Source: WLND01 sp040398845 (GTDB lineage Bacteria > Actinomycetota > Actinomycetes > S36-B12). Taken from it: 64,000 nt of DNA. The position numbers and the translations under genes are program-made. Of the stretch, positions 1-8,483 are shown piece after piece. The stretch's first letter is position 1, and the number at the start of each line of letters is the position of its first letter. A model generated the notes under the pieces. It searched no databases. It was not told the origin of the DNA and saw only the letters and a program-made list of their open reading frames with translations. The stretch is from positions 1 to 64,000 of the forward strand of contig JBBATH010000007.1 in the NCBI GenBank assembly GCA_040398845.1. The letters are read 5' to 3'.

Positions 1-297
1 CGTTCCTGGACCTGCCCGCGGATATCCGGCGCGTCGTCTACACCACGAACGCGATCGAGAGCATGAACTACCAGCTCCGGAAAGTCACCAAGACCCGCGG
101 CCAGTTCCTCGGGCGACGACGCCGCGTACAAGCTGCCCTACCTCGCGATCAGCCACATCGAGGACCGCACCACAAGCAGAGGAGGCACACCGAAAAACCC
201 ATCAATCACGCAACGAGGAAGCGGCACCAAAGGTTGGAAGAACGCCCTGACCCACTTCGCCATCATCTACCCCGGGCGCCTGCCCGAGGGCATCTAG
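1..297 (+). pseudogene. IS256-family transposase, C-terminal remnant, frameshifted
   Basis: The window opens inside a transposase. The reading frame from base 3 gives FLDLPADIRR-VVYTTNAIES and then a QLRKVTKTRG stretch, the hallmark C-terminal block of IS256-family DDE transposases. Near bases 110-115 the frame is lost. Homology resumes one frame over with DDAAYKLPYLAISHIED and ends at the TAG at 295-297. A single indel therefore separates the two halves and the gene cannot be functional. The 5' part lies outside the window. AT-rich sequence at about 300-345 may be the right end of the element, but no terminal repeat can be confirmed because the left end is absent. Confidence 0.85.
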
Positions 298-394
298 AAA
301 ACAAACTGCCGGAAATCATTTACACAAAAGACTTGACACACCCGATCCCTCAAGACATCGTTCGCCTCACTTGTGAAAACGAGACGAAACTTGC

Positions 395-688
395 TCACTC
401 AGCCTCGTCCCGTCCATCCACAAACTGGGTGAAGTCACCGAGCTCCACTGTTTCCCCATGTGCGCTCTGCGCTAGGCCACGAGCCAAACTCTCGCGTAAC
501 TGCTGGTTCTCCCACACGAGCAACCCCCGCTTGGGAATCGAGACCAGCGGGGTCAAGACAATGGTTCCGTCCTCACCAACCGCGACTGCGAAGCGGTCAT
601 CCTTACGAACGCCCACCCTCCCAAATGCGATCCTGGCGCGATCGTCGGCGACAACCTCTCCAAGGAGGGACATCCCAGCAAGCTCCAT
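395..688 (-). CDS. Small AbrB/antitoxin-like hypothetical protein
   Basis: Protein of about 97 residues with a short beta-rich N-terminal half (DDRARIAFGRVGVRKDDRF, then VGEDGTIVLTPLVSIPKRG) and a helical C-terminal half (LLVWENQQLRESLARGLAQ). The N-terminal half resembles swapped-hairpin AbrB-type antitoxins, and the acidic tail could be a partner-binding segment. No toxin partner is adjacent: a transposase wreck lies downstream and a non-coding gap upstream. The start is uncertain: GTG 691, ATG 688 (GGAAGG about 5 bases upstream) and ATG 673 are all possible. The antitoxin role is inference; the reading frame itself looks real. Confidence 0.55.
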   Translation of the reverse strand: MELAGMSLLGEVVADDRARIAFGRVGVRKDDRFAVAVGEDGTIVLTPLVSIPKRGLLVWENQQLRESLARGLAQSAHGETVELGDFTQFVDGRDEAE

Positions 689-827
689 CACGGCCTTCCA
701 TCAAGTAAGGCCGCAGCATAACCCCGAGTGACATATGGAGAGTACCCATTTACCCATCACGTGGATGAACGCCAAACTCCCACGAACTACAAGCCAGACT
801 TGCGCGCAATCCTCTAGATTCGCCGAA

Positions 828-2093
828 TCAGGGTCCGAGCGTTCCGATTGAGATGACGTGCACGCCGTCGGTGCGCCTGTATGACGGGCCGGTTGCCACG
901 ACTATCCCCAAGGACGCTGGCGCCGTTGTCATGCTGTCGGCGAAGCGCCGGAGCGACTTCGCTGCAAGTTCGAGCACCGCGTCACTGCCCGAGAGTTTCA
1001 CCTCCAGTGCCACCCACTGGTTCTTCGGTCCCACAACGATGGCGTCGACTTCGACGTCACGGCTGTCGCGGTACGCCCGAACCTGACCGCCGAGGGCATG
1101 GGCGTAAACGCACAAGTCTCGATACACCAGGCTTTCAAACTGGAAGCCGAACATCTCGCGATCAGCCATCAGAGCACTTGGGTCTGCGCCGAGCGCAGCT
1201 ACGGCGAGGGAGGGGTCAATGAGGTGGCGCTTTGGCTTGGAGCGCACCTGTGCTGCCGATCGCAGGTGCCCGCCCCACGCAGATTGCTCGTCAACCACCC
1301 ATAGGCGCAGCAGCGGGTCGAGGTAGGTACTCACCGACTTGGACGTCACTGGCTCGCCCTGTCCAGTGGCATCGGCGGCCAAGACCTTGAGGTCGGTGTA
1401 TGTGGCGTTGTGGCGCGCGAGGGAAAACAGCAACGCCTTGACCTTGCGAGGGTCACGCCGAATCCCGTCCACCTCGGACAGATCGGTCCCCGCGATCGTG
1501 TCGAGGTAGTCCCGGGCCGACTGTTGGGCGTCGTCAATCCTGCGATGCAAGGTGGCGGGCCATCCACCCCGACAGGTGAGCTCGGCGATCGCAGCTAGGT
1601 CGTGTGCTGGCGGCACCGCGGTGAGTTTCTCCCCGGTGAGCAGTGCAGCCAGGGAGATCGCGCCAGTGGAGTCGCCCGACTCGAACAGACTCATCGGGCG
1701 CATCCGCAGCCGCGACACGCGCATCGCGCCCGAGTGTCGGATCAGGGCTTCTGAGGGTGTTGCCGAGCCGGTGAGGATGAACTGTCCGTCCTGTTGACGA
1801 TCATCGACGGCATTTCGCACGGCGTCCCACACATCGGGAACCCGTTGCCACTCGTCGATCAGCCTTGGGGTGGGTCCCTCGAGGAGGATGGCGGGCTCAG
1901 CGAGTCCGGCGCGTCGCATCGCGACGTCGGCGTCGAGGCGCACCTCGCTGGCAGCAATCTGGCGCGCGGTGGAAGTCTTGCCGCAGGCTTTCGGACCTTC
2001 GATGAGGACCGCTCCGTGGGAGCGCAAGCGCTGACCCAGCACGTTGTCCACGATCCGGGGGAGATACTTCTGCTTACGCGTTGTGGGTGCCAT
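828..2093 (-). CDS. AAA_14/DUF4143 family ATP-binding protein
   Basis: Protein of 421 residues with the architecture of the prokaryotic AAA_14-DUF4143 ATPases. A P-loop (LIEGPKACGKTSTARQIA, residues about 30-47) is followed by an LIDEWQRVPDVWDAVR Walker-B-like block and a sensor FILTGSATPS. After the ATPase core comes a winged-helix/DUF4143 C-terminal region with a nuclease-like motif (EVDAIVVG ... ALEVKLSG) typical of PD-(D/E)XK folds. The ATG at 2093 has AAGG about 8 bases upstream. The family is common in accessory regions and its cellular role is unknown. Here it is divergent from a TA pair, and the space between holds two symmetrical candidate operators. Confidence 0.85.
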   Translation of the reverse strand: MAPTTRKQKYLPRIVDNVLGQRLRSHGAVLIEGPKACGKTSTARQIAASEVRLDADVAMRRAGLAEPAILLEGPTPRLIDEWQRVPDVWDAVRNAVDDRQQDGQFILTGSATPSEALIRHSGAMRVSRLRMRPMSLFESGDSTGAISLAALLTGEKLTAVPPAHDLAAIAELTCRGGWPATLHRRIDDAQQSARDYLDTIAGTDLSEVDGIRRDPRKVKALLFSLARHNATYTDLKVLAADATGQGEPVTSKSVSTYLDPLLRLWVVDEQSAWGGHLRSAAQVRSKPKRHLIDPSLAVAALGADPSALMADREMFGFQFESLVYRDLCVYAHALGGQVRAYRDSRDVEVDAIVVGPKNQWVALEVKLSGSDAVLELAAKSLRRFADSMTTAPASLGIVVATGPSYRRTDGVHVISIGTLGP

Positions 2094-2131
2094 GAGATGA
2101 CCTTCGCAGTTTCAAACAAACAATAGAGGTG

Positions 2132-2160
2132 CTCTACTTCCGATAATATCGGAGGTAGAG
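2132..2160. repeat. 29-bp near-perfect inverted repeat
   Basis: Two 14-base arms around one central A. The inner arms are TCCGATA/TATCGGA and the outer arms are CTCTAC/GTAGAG; one pair in the arm is mismatched. It lies 39 bases upstream of the minus-strand ATPase start and about 150 bases upstream of the plus-strand antitoxin. The one-base centre and lack of a U-tract fit a protein-binding operator better than a terminator. Confidence 0.6.
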
Positions 2161-2267
2161 GCCACCCGCTTGGCCACACGCTCAGCCGCGGACCCTGTGA
2201 GATCTGCGCAGCACCAAGGCTGCCGATTTCCTGCTCGCACGACGATTGAACTTCTGCAGCGATATCT

Positions 2268-2289
2268 GTACTCTCTGTACAGCTAGTAC
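2268..2289. promoter_or_regulatory. Three GTAC repeats at 9-bp spacing, candidate antitoxin operator
   Basis: GTAC occurs at 2268, 2277 and 2286, exactly 9 bases apart, with flanking bases making a CTGTACAG palindrome at the middle copy. The array ends 17 bases before the antitoxin ATG at 2307 and just before its ribosome binding site (GGAGG, 2296-2300). The position fits autoregulation by the antitoxin or the TA complex. This is inferred from position and symmetry only. Confidence 0.45.
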
Positions 2290-2306
2290 ATAAATGGAGG
2301 TAAGGA

Positions 2307-2720
2307 ATGGCTACAGCAACCCACTTCCCGACGCTCTCCGCAGCCCGAGCCGGGTTCAAGGACCTCCTCGACGCTGCTGAGGAGGGGCGGTCCGCGACGG
2401 TGCGCCGCGAGAACAGGGTTGCAGCTGTCGTCGACGCTGGTCGGCTGCGGAGCATGCTTATCGAAACTCGCCCCGCAGACGCGCAGCTTGTTGCGGAGGC
2501 GGACGGCTGGAGTATCTTCCTGCCAGGGTTACCGCTTGCTGCTGACGCTACGACCTTCGATGGGGCGTTGGACGAGATGGTTCTCGTCCTCCGCGAGTAC
2601 GCGCAGGACTGGGAAGATCACCTCCTGCACGCCCCGAACCACGCGAACAACTGGGGCCTGGTGCAACTCATCGCACTGTCGGATGACGGTCAATTGAAGG
2701 CCTGGTTGGTCGGGGAGTGA
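2307..2720 (+). CDS. Phd/YefM-like antitoxin of a type II TA pair
   Basis: Protein of 137 residues. The N-terminal half (FPTLSAARAGFKDLLDAAE, then TVRRENRVAAVVDAGRLR) resembles the DNA-binding fold of prevent-host-death antitoxins. The C-terminal half is longer than in classical Phd and ends in a helical REYAQDWEDHLLHAPNHA segment, as in the actinobacterial antitoxins paired with a cytotoxic translational repressor. GGAGG lies 6 bases upstream of the ATG. The stop overlaps the start of the next gene by 4 bases (GTGA), implying translational coupling. A GTAC repeat array just upstream probably mediates autoregulation. Confidence 0.75.
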   Translation: MATATHFPTLSAARAGFKDLLDAAEEGRSATVRRENRVAAVVDAGRLRSMLIETRPADAQLVAEADGWSIFLPGLPLAADATTFDGALDEMVLVLREYAQDWEDHLLHAPNHANNWGLVQLIALSDDGQLKAWLVGE

Positions 2721-3160
2721 ACCACCCGACGCCAACTCGCGCCGACCATGAGAAGTTCTGCAGGATTGAAGGCTGGACGTCCGTAAGAAATGCGCGTGGG
2801 AGCAAGACGAATCATCACGTGACCTACGAACTGGCACTGCCTGATGGCAACGTCCTACGAACCCGCGTCTCGCACCCCATAGATCGGTCTGACTACGGCC
2901 CAGCATTGTGGAGCCATGTCCTTCGTGACCAACTCAAGATCACCGAGGATGAGTTCTGGGATTGCGTCAACAACGGAGTCCGCCCACTTCGAGGTGTTCC
3001 GCAGGTGCCCTCCCACAGCCTCCCGGCTGATCTTGTGCACCAACTTGTCGTGAAGTTTCGTGTTCCTGAGGTCGAGGTAGCCTCGATGGACAAGGAGCAA
3101 GCCGTGAGCCTGTTGCAGTCTTTATGGATGCCGGAGACCGCCGACAAATACGAGGCGTAG
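2717..3160 (+). CDS. Cytotoxic translational repressor-like toxin
   Basis: Protein of 147 residues starting at the GTG that overlaps the antitoxin stop. The N-terminal part (HEKFCRIEGWTSVRNARG, then HHVTYELALPDGNVLRTRVS) has the compact basic/beta character of HicA-like mRNA-acting toxins. The family as I remember it carries names such as cytotoxic translational repressor of a toxin-antitoxin stability system. A conserved-looking DYGPALWSHVLRDQLKITED block and an acidic C-terminus follow. Catalysis cannot be read from the sequence. The partner arrangement (antitoxin first, 4-base overlap) supports a TA module. The gene looks intact. Confidence 0.7.
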   Translation: MNHPTPTRADHEKFCRIEGWTSVRNARGSKTNHHVTYELALPDGNVLRTRVSHPIDRSDYGPALWSHVLRDQLKITEDEFWDCVNNGVRPLRGVPQVPSHSLPADLVHQLVVKFRVPEVEVASMDKEQAVSLLQSLWMPETADKYEA

Positions 3161-3205
3161 GCGGCGGGTGAACTGCCGCTCATGCCGCCCCGCACTGCAA
3201 TGGGC

Positions 3206-3643
3206 TCAAGGAGCGAGCGACAGGATCTCAGCGTTGAGGCCCGGGTAGCGAGCGAAGTCACGATCGAATGTGACGATCGTCGTTCGTGACACGATTGCCG
3301 ATGCCGCCAGCAGGGCGTCAGGAACTGCGCGTGTGCTCAAGGAGAGGGTTCGGGCGAATTCACCGAGCACACGCCAACTGCTCGAAGGATGACTGACGGT
3401 CTCGGCATCCGCGGCAGCGACCCAGCCGTTGATGAGGTCGCGTGCCGATGCACTTGTCTCACGTTCAACCCACACATCGAGGGTCAAGATCCGAAGCGCA
3501 GCGGCCAGAACCTCGACCGGAACAGCGAAAGCATGGCCCGCAGTGCGCGATCGAACGAGGAACGAGCGAGCCAGATCGTGGTGGGGGTGATCCGGTCGCA
3601 GTGAAGCTACGAGGACGTTGACGTCAGGCAGATAGGTGGTCAC
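3206..3643 (-). CDS. vapC: VapC-type PIN-domain toxin
   Basis: PIN-domain ribonuclease of 145 residues. The acidic metal ligands are visible: Asp in YLPDVNVLVASL at the N-terminus, Glu in VPVEVLAA, Asp in AVPDALLAASAI and Asp in VTFDRDFARYPGL near the C-terminus. The start is the GTG at 3643, because the PIN fold begins exactly there (VTTYLPDVNVL) and upstream residues in the same frame are shadow of the antitoxin. The gene overlaps its antitoxin by 20 bases. The expected activity is Mg-dependent RNA cleavage (tRNA or rRNA), blocked by VapB. It converges on the TA pair to its left. Confidence 0.85.
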   Translation of the reverse strand: MTTYLPDVNVLVASLRPDHPHHDLARSFLVRSRTAGHAFAVPVEVLAAALRILTLDVWVERETSASARDLINGWVAAADAETVSHPSSSWRVLGEFARTLSLSTRAVPDALLAASAIVSRTTIVTFDRDFARYPGLNAEILSLAP

Positions 3644-3914
3644 GTGCGTATGCCCCCGCCAGCAGTGCCGCTCGACGATCGTCCTCGCCGTAGAGGAGGT
3701 GATACAGGTCATCAGGGTTGTCGAGATTGACCCCGGGGCGCACGCCCCCCGATCTCGTCGAAACCGGGAAGTCCGGCGGATCCTCACGTTGTTGTGGTCG
3801 AAGCGCCATGCGGAGCGCTTCCTCGATCACGCTGGTTGTCGATACCCCGCGTCGAGCAGCCTCGACCTTCACCTCACGGTAGAGGTCGTCGTTGATGTTC
3901 AGCGTGGTTCGCAT
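3624..3914 (-). CDS. vapB: VapB-type ribbon-helix-helix antitoxin
   Basis: Protein of 96 residues. The first 40 form a ribbon-helix-helix DNA-binding unit (MRTTLNINDDLYREVKVEAA, then RRGVSTTSVIEEALRMAL). The proline-rich linker and C-terminal LYHLLYGEDDRRAALLAGAY helix would occupy the toxin groove. It is the upstream partner of the PIN toxin, with a 20-base overlap. A direct repeat of AATATGC, 11 bases apart, lies upstream and may be its operator. Confidence 0.85.
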   Translation of the reverse strand: MRTTLNINDDLYREVKVEAARRGVSTTSVIEEALRMALRPQQREDPPDFPVSTRSGGVRPGVNLDNPDDLYHLLYGEDDRRAALLAGAYARDHLSA

Positions 3915-3931
3915 GATCGCAGATTAACAGA

Positions 3932-3949
3932 AATATGCCATGAATATGC
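3932..3949. promoter_or_regulatory. AATATGC direct repeat upstream of vapB, candidate operator
   Basis: AATATGC occurs at 3932-3938 and 3943-3949, one helical turn (11 bases) apart, about 20 bases upstream of the vapB start on the minus strand. Tandem half-sites at this spacing suit ribbon-helix-helix repressors. No experimental support; position and spacing only. Confidence 0.4.
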
Positions 3950-3998
3950 GAAGTCCTAGCGAATGGGACGCTCGCGGGCCACTGCCCGTGGACCTACC

Positions 3999-6900
3999 AT
4001 GGCCAGCATGCCCGCAGGCTTCACTCCGGCCACGCAGGCCTGGCTCGACGCAGCGTTCGCCGCGCCCACGCTGGCCCAGGAGCAGGCATGGTCGGCGATC
4101 GCCACCGGGCAGCATGTCCTTGTCGTCGCGCCCACTGGCAGCGGCAAGACTCTCGCAGCATTCCTCTGGGCCCTTGATCAACTGCACTCATCGTCGATCA
4201 AGCCTGACCCGGCCCGGCGCTGCCGCGTCCTGTATGTCTCCCCCCTCAAGGCCCTTGCGGTCGACGTCGATCGAAACCTGCGAAGCCCGCTCGTCGGGAT
4301 CGCCCAGCAGGCCGGTCGGCTTGGGATCGAGGTCCCAGAGGTCACCGTCGCAACGAGAACGGGCGACACCCCGGCGGCCGAGCGCGCCCGATTCGCGAGG
4401 GCGCCGGCCGACATCCTCATCACGACACCCGAGTCCCTGTTCCTCCTTCTCACCTCGGCTGGGCGTGAGGCGCTCCGGGGAATCGACACGGTCATCCTTG
4501 ACGAGGTACACGCGATCGCCGGCACGAAGCGCGGGGCTCACCTGGCCCTCTCGCTCGAGCGTCTCGACGCCCTGCTCGCTGCGCCCGCCCAGCGCATCGG
4601 GCTCTCGGCCACCGTCCGGCCGATCGAGGACGTCGCCGAGTGGATCTGCCCGAGTCAGCCGGCCACCATCGTCTGCCCGCCATCGCACAAGCAATGGGAC
4701 CTGCGCATCGAGGTGCCGGTGGACGACATGGCGGCGCTGGCCGATGGAACGGGGGGCGGGCCCGCAGGTGGTGAGGTCTCAGGATCAGCGGCGGGCGCGG
4801 AGGCCCAGTCGTCCATCTGGCCTCACATAGACGAGCGACTCGTCGACATCATTGAAGCCCACCGCGCGACAATCATCTTTGCCAACTCCCGCCGCTTGGC
4901 CGAGCGCATCACCTCCCGAATTAATGACATCGCGGCCGACCGGGGGGCGCTCGCCCCGATCGCTGCCGCGCACCACGGGTCGGTCAGCAGGGAGCGACGA
5001 TCGGTTATCGAGGAGGATCTCAAGGCTGGCCGGCTCCCAGCTGTCGTTGCAACGAGCAGCCTCGAGCTCGGCATCGACATGGGCGCGGTCGACGTCGTCA
5101 TCCAAGTTCAGACCCCGCCGAGTGTCGCCTCTGGACTGCAGCGGGTTGGACGCGCGGGGCATCAGGTCGGCGCCACCAGCCGGGGGATCATTTTCCCGAA
5201 GTTCAGGGGCGACCTCGTCACGTGCGCCGTGGTGGCCGAGCGCATGCTTGCCGGCCAGATTGAGTCGTTACGCATCCCCCGCAATCCATTGGACGTCCTC
5301 GCCCAGCAGATCGTCGCCATGGTTGCGATGACCGATTCGACCGGGGAGGAGTGGACGGTGGACGAATTACTCACTGTCGCGCGGCGGGCAGCACCGTTCA
5401 CCGGCCTCACGCGTGGTGTTCTGGAATCCGTCCTCGATCTCCTCAGCGGCCGTTACCCATCCGATGACTTCGCCTCCCTCAAGCCCCGCATTGTCTGGGA
5501 CAGAACCACCGGAATCCTCAGCGGTAGGCCGGGCGCGCAGCGGCTCGCGGTCACGAGCGGCGGCACGATCCCGGACCGCGGGCTCTTCGGGGTGTTCATG
5601 GTTGGCGAGAAGGGCTCGCGGGTCGGCGAACTCGATGAGGAAATGGTCTACGAGTCCCGGGTAGGCGAAGTGATCGCCCTCGGGGCGAGCAGTTGGCGGA
5701 TCGAGCAGATCACCCATGATCGGGTGCTCGTCAGCCCGGCGCCCGGACAGCCCGGCCGGCTGCCGTTCTGGCACGGCGATGCGTTGGCCCGACCCGCTGA
5801 GCTCGGGGAGGCGGTCGGCGCGTTCGTCCGGACCGTCGCCCATGGGAAGAAGGCGGACGTCACCGAGCGCCTCGCCGCCGCGGGGCTTGATGACCGGGCC
5901 GCATCAAACCTCTCCGCCTACATAGACGAGCAGCGTGAGGCCACCGGGCAACTCCCCGACGACCGCACCCTCCTCGTCGAGCGCTTCCGCGATGAGCTCG
6001 GTGACTGGCGGGTGGTCATCCACTCCCCCTACGGAGCGGCGGTGCATGCGCCGTGGGCCCTGGCCATCGCAGCCCGGGTCCGCGAAACGACTGGGCTCGA
6101 TCCGCAGGTCATGCACGCCGACGACGGGATCGTGCTGCGGCTACCTGATACCGAGGGCGATGAGCAGGTCCGAGCCGTCATTGCCACGATCATCCTCGAA
6201 CCTGAGGATGTCGAGCGAGTGGTGACCGACAACATCGCCGGATCGGCACTGTTCGCGAGTCGCTTCCGCGAGGCAGCGGCACGAGCACTCCTGCTTCCGC
6301 GGCGACACCCGGGCAAGCGCTCACCACTGTGGCAGCAGCGCCAGCGCTCGGCGCACCTACTCGAGGCGGTGGCCGGCTACCCGTCATTTCCGATCGTCCT
6401 TGAGACGGTTCGCGAGTGCCTCCAGGATGTCTATGACGTACCCGCGCTCATACGCCTGACTGAGCGGATCCGCAGCGGTGAGGTCTCGATCGTCGAGGTC
6501 GAGACCGCAACGCCATCACCCTTTGCGCGCTCCCTGCTCTTCGGGTACGTCGCCTCGTTCCTCTATGAGGGTGACGCGCCCCTCGCCGAACGTCGGGCGC
6601 AGGCACTCACCCTCGATGCCACACTGCTCGCGGAACTGCTCGGCACGCCGGAGCTCCGTGACCTGCTCGACCCGCTCGCCCTCGACGAGGTCGAGGCCGA
6701 ACTGCAGCACCTGACCGCCGATCGGCAGGCCCGCGACATCGAGGATGCCGCGGACCTGCTGCGAATCCTCGGCCCACTGAGTGATGAGGATGCGCTGACG
6801 CGTGGCATCGACCCCGCGTGGCTTTTGGAACTCTGCTCCGCGCGCCGGGCCATCGGTGTGCGATGGCCCGGTGGCCCGGGTGGGATGGTGACGGCGGCGA

Positions 6901-8483
6901 TCGAGGACGCCGCGCGACTGCGTGACGCACTCGGCGTCGTGCTGCCCCCGGGCGTGCCGATCGAGTTCTGCGAGCCGGTCACCGACCCGGTGGGCGACCT
7001 CGTCCACCGATTCGCCCGCACTCATGGGCCATTCGACACTGCGGCGCTGGCCCACGCCATCGGACTTGCTCCGGCGGTGGCAGAGCTCGCCATGCAGCGG
7101 CTCGCCGCCAGCGGCCGGGTCATCAGCGGGCAGTTTCGGCCCGGCGGCAAGGGTCTTGAGTGGTGCGAACCTGAGGTGCTCAGGCGGATCAGGCGTCGCA
7201 GCGTGGCCCGGCTCCGCCATGAGGCCGAGCCGGTGGCGGGGGTTGCGTTCGCTGAGTTTCTGCTCGGCTGGCAGCAGGTAGCCGAGGCGGGCCAGTCTCC
7301 AAATCGGGGTGGCGCTGATGCCGTGCTCGCGGTCATTGAGCAGTTGGCAGGCGTGGCGCTGCCAGCCTCGGCCTGGGAGTCGGCGATCCTGCCGAGCCGG
7401 GTGCGTGGCTACCACCCCGGGATGCTCGACGAGCTCACGACCGCCGGGGAGGTCATCTGGTGGGGCACCGGCCAAATGGCTCGGGGCGATGGGCTCATTG
7501 CGATCGCCCCAGCAGACCTCGCCGATGCCATCCGCCCCATCTCAGGGCCAATCGACGAGGATGCGGATGACCTCGACGCCCTCGTGCTGACTGTCCTTGA
7601 CGGATCGGGTGGCTTCTTCTTCCGTGACATCTCCGACAAGGTCGGGATGCTCGGCGAACGGGTCGTCGAAGACACCCGCCTCGACACCGTGCTGTGGTCA
7701 CTCACCTGGCGCGGGTTCCTCACGAATGACAGTTGGGCGGGGTTGCGGACCCGTTCTGGAGGCCCTCAGCCGAAGGTGCGGGTCCCGCAGCGCCGTGGTC
7801 GGATCGCGCTCCCGCGCCGGGTTGGCCCGCCCACCTCGGCCGGTCGATGGTCCGCCCTGCCCGCGATCGACATGAGCGTCGAGCGGCGTGCCACCCAGGC
7901 CGCCGACTCCCTGCTCGCTCGCTACGGGGTCGTTACGCGGGGCAGCGTGGTGGCCGAGAAACTCCCGGGCGGCTTTGCTGCGGCGTACCGGATCCTCGCC
8001 GCCTTCGAGCAGGCCGGACGATGCCAGCGGGTCTACGCGATCGAGGGACTCGGCGCGGCGCAGTTCGGGACGGGTGCCGCGATCGATCGCCTGCGGGCGG
8101 TGCGGCCCGGGGGTCGGCAGCAACGGATCACGGTGCTCGCTGCGGTCGACCCGGCCAATGCCTACGGCGCGGCACTGCCGTGGCCAGACCCGCCGGACGG
8201 CGTGACCCATCGGGCCGGACGAAAGCCGGGCGCGTGGGTCGTTCTCGTCGGCGGCGAGTTGCGCGGATACCTAGAGAAGGGCGGGGCAACGCTCCTGCTC
8301 TGGGGTGATGAGCGCGAAGCACTAGAGGGCTTGGCCGCCGCTCGTCCACGCGGAACCCGGATACGACTCACGAGTGTGAATGGCTCACTCCCGAGCCCAC
8401 TCGATGCAAGGGGCCAAGCCATGCAGGGGGCGGGCTTCCTCCACACCCCGTCGGGCTGGCGACTTCGGTCCGAGGGCCACTGA
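3999..8483 (+). CDS. lhr: Lhr family ATP-dependent DNA/RNA helicase
   Basis: Very large superfamily 2 helicase (about 1,494 residues from this start). The Lhr-core has Walker A (APTGSGKT, near residue 45), the DEVH box (ILDEVHAIAGTKRG) and motif III (GLSAT), then motif V/VI (SSLELGIDMGAVD; QRVGRAGHQ). It is followed by winged-helix and Lhr-specific domains and a long C-terminal region, matching the full-length bacterial Lhr of about 1,500 residues. Lhr is a 3'-5' translocase linked to repair. I prefer ATG 3999 because homologues have about 15-20 residues before the WLDAAFAAPT block; ATG 3963 is possible. The stop overlaps the next gene by one base, and Mycobacterium also has lhr next to nei2, which supports a joint repair role. 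Confidence 0.95.
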   Translation: MASMPAGFTPATQAWLDAAFAAPTLAQEQAWSAIATGQHVLVVAPTGSGKTLAAFLWALDQLHSSSIKPDPARRCRVLYVSPLKALAVDVDRNLRSPLVGIAQQAGRLGIEVPEVTVATRTGDTPAAERARFARAPADILITTPESLFLLLTSAGREALRGIDTVILDEVHAIAGTKRGAHLALSLERLDALLAAPAQRIGLSATVRPIEDVAEWICPSQPATIVCPPSHKQWDLRIEVPVDDMAALADGTGGGPAGGEVSGSAAGAEAQSSIWPHIDERLVDIIEAHRATIIFANSRRLAERITSRINDIAADRGALAPIAAAHHGSVSRERRSVIEEDLKAGRLPAVVATSSLELGIDMGAVDVVIQVQTPPSVASGLQRVGRAGHQVGATSRGIIFPKFRGDLVTCAVVAERMLAGQIESLRIPRNPLDVLAQQIVAMVAMTDSTGEEWTVDELLTVARRAAPFTGLTRGVLESVLDLLSGRYPSDDFASLKPRIVWDRTTGILSGRPGAQRLAVTSGGTIPDRGLFGVFMVGEKGSRVGELDEEMVYESRVGEVIALGASSWRIEQITHDRVLVSPAPGQPGRLPFWHGDALARPAELGEAVGAFVRTVAHGKKADVTERLAAAGLDDRAASNLSAYIDEQREATGQLPDDRTLLVERFRDELGDWRVVIHSPYGAAVHAPWALAIAARVRETTGLDPQVMHADDGIVLRLPDTEGDEQVRAVIATIILEPEDVERVVTDNIAGSALFASRFREAAARALLLPRRHPGKRSPLWQQRQRSAHLLEAVAGYPSFPIVLETVRECLQDVYDVPALIRLTERIRSGEVSIVEVETATPSPFARSLLFGYVASFLYEGDAPLAERRAQALTLDATLLAELLGTPELRDLLDPLALDEVEAELQHLTADRQARDIEDAADLLRILGPLSDEDALTRGIDPAWLLELCSARRAIGVRWPGGPGGMVTAAIEDAARLRDALGVVLPPGVPIEFCEPVTDPVGDLVHRFARTHGPFDTAALAHAIGLAPAVAELAMQRLAASGRVISGQFRPGGKGLEWCEPEVLRRIRRRSVARLRHEAEPVAGVAFAEFLLGWQQVAEAGQSPNRGGADAVLAVIEQLAGVALPASAWESAILPSRVRGYHPGMLDELTTAGEVIWWGTGQMARGDGLIAIAPADLADAIRPISGPIDEDADDLDALVLTVLDGSGGFFFRDISDKVGMLGERVVEDTRLDTVLWSLTWRGFLTNDSWAGLRTRSGGPQPKVRVPQRRGRIALPRRVGPPTSAGRWSALPAIDMSVERRATQAADSLLARYGVVTRGSVVAEKLPGGFAAAYRILAAFEQAGRCQRVYAIEGLGAAQFGTGAAIDRLRAVRPGGRQQRITVLAAVDPANAYGAALPWPDPPDGVTHRAGRKPGAWVVLVGGELRGYLEKGGATLLLWGDEREALEGLAAARPRGTRIRLTSVNGSLPSPLDARGQAMQGAGFLHTPSGWRLRSEGH

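Noticed and set aside
3940..4830. Plus-strand frame overlapping the start of lhr
   Set aside because: Arg/Ser/Pro-rich composition typical of shadow frames in GC-rich DNA; lhr occupies the region in another frame.
6516..7475. Long open frame on the minus strand inside lhr
   Set aside because: It is antisense to the well-supported Lhr helicase, lacks any family motif and reflects high GC codon bias.
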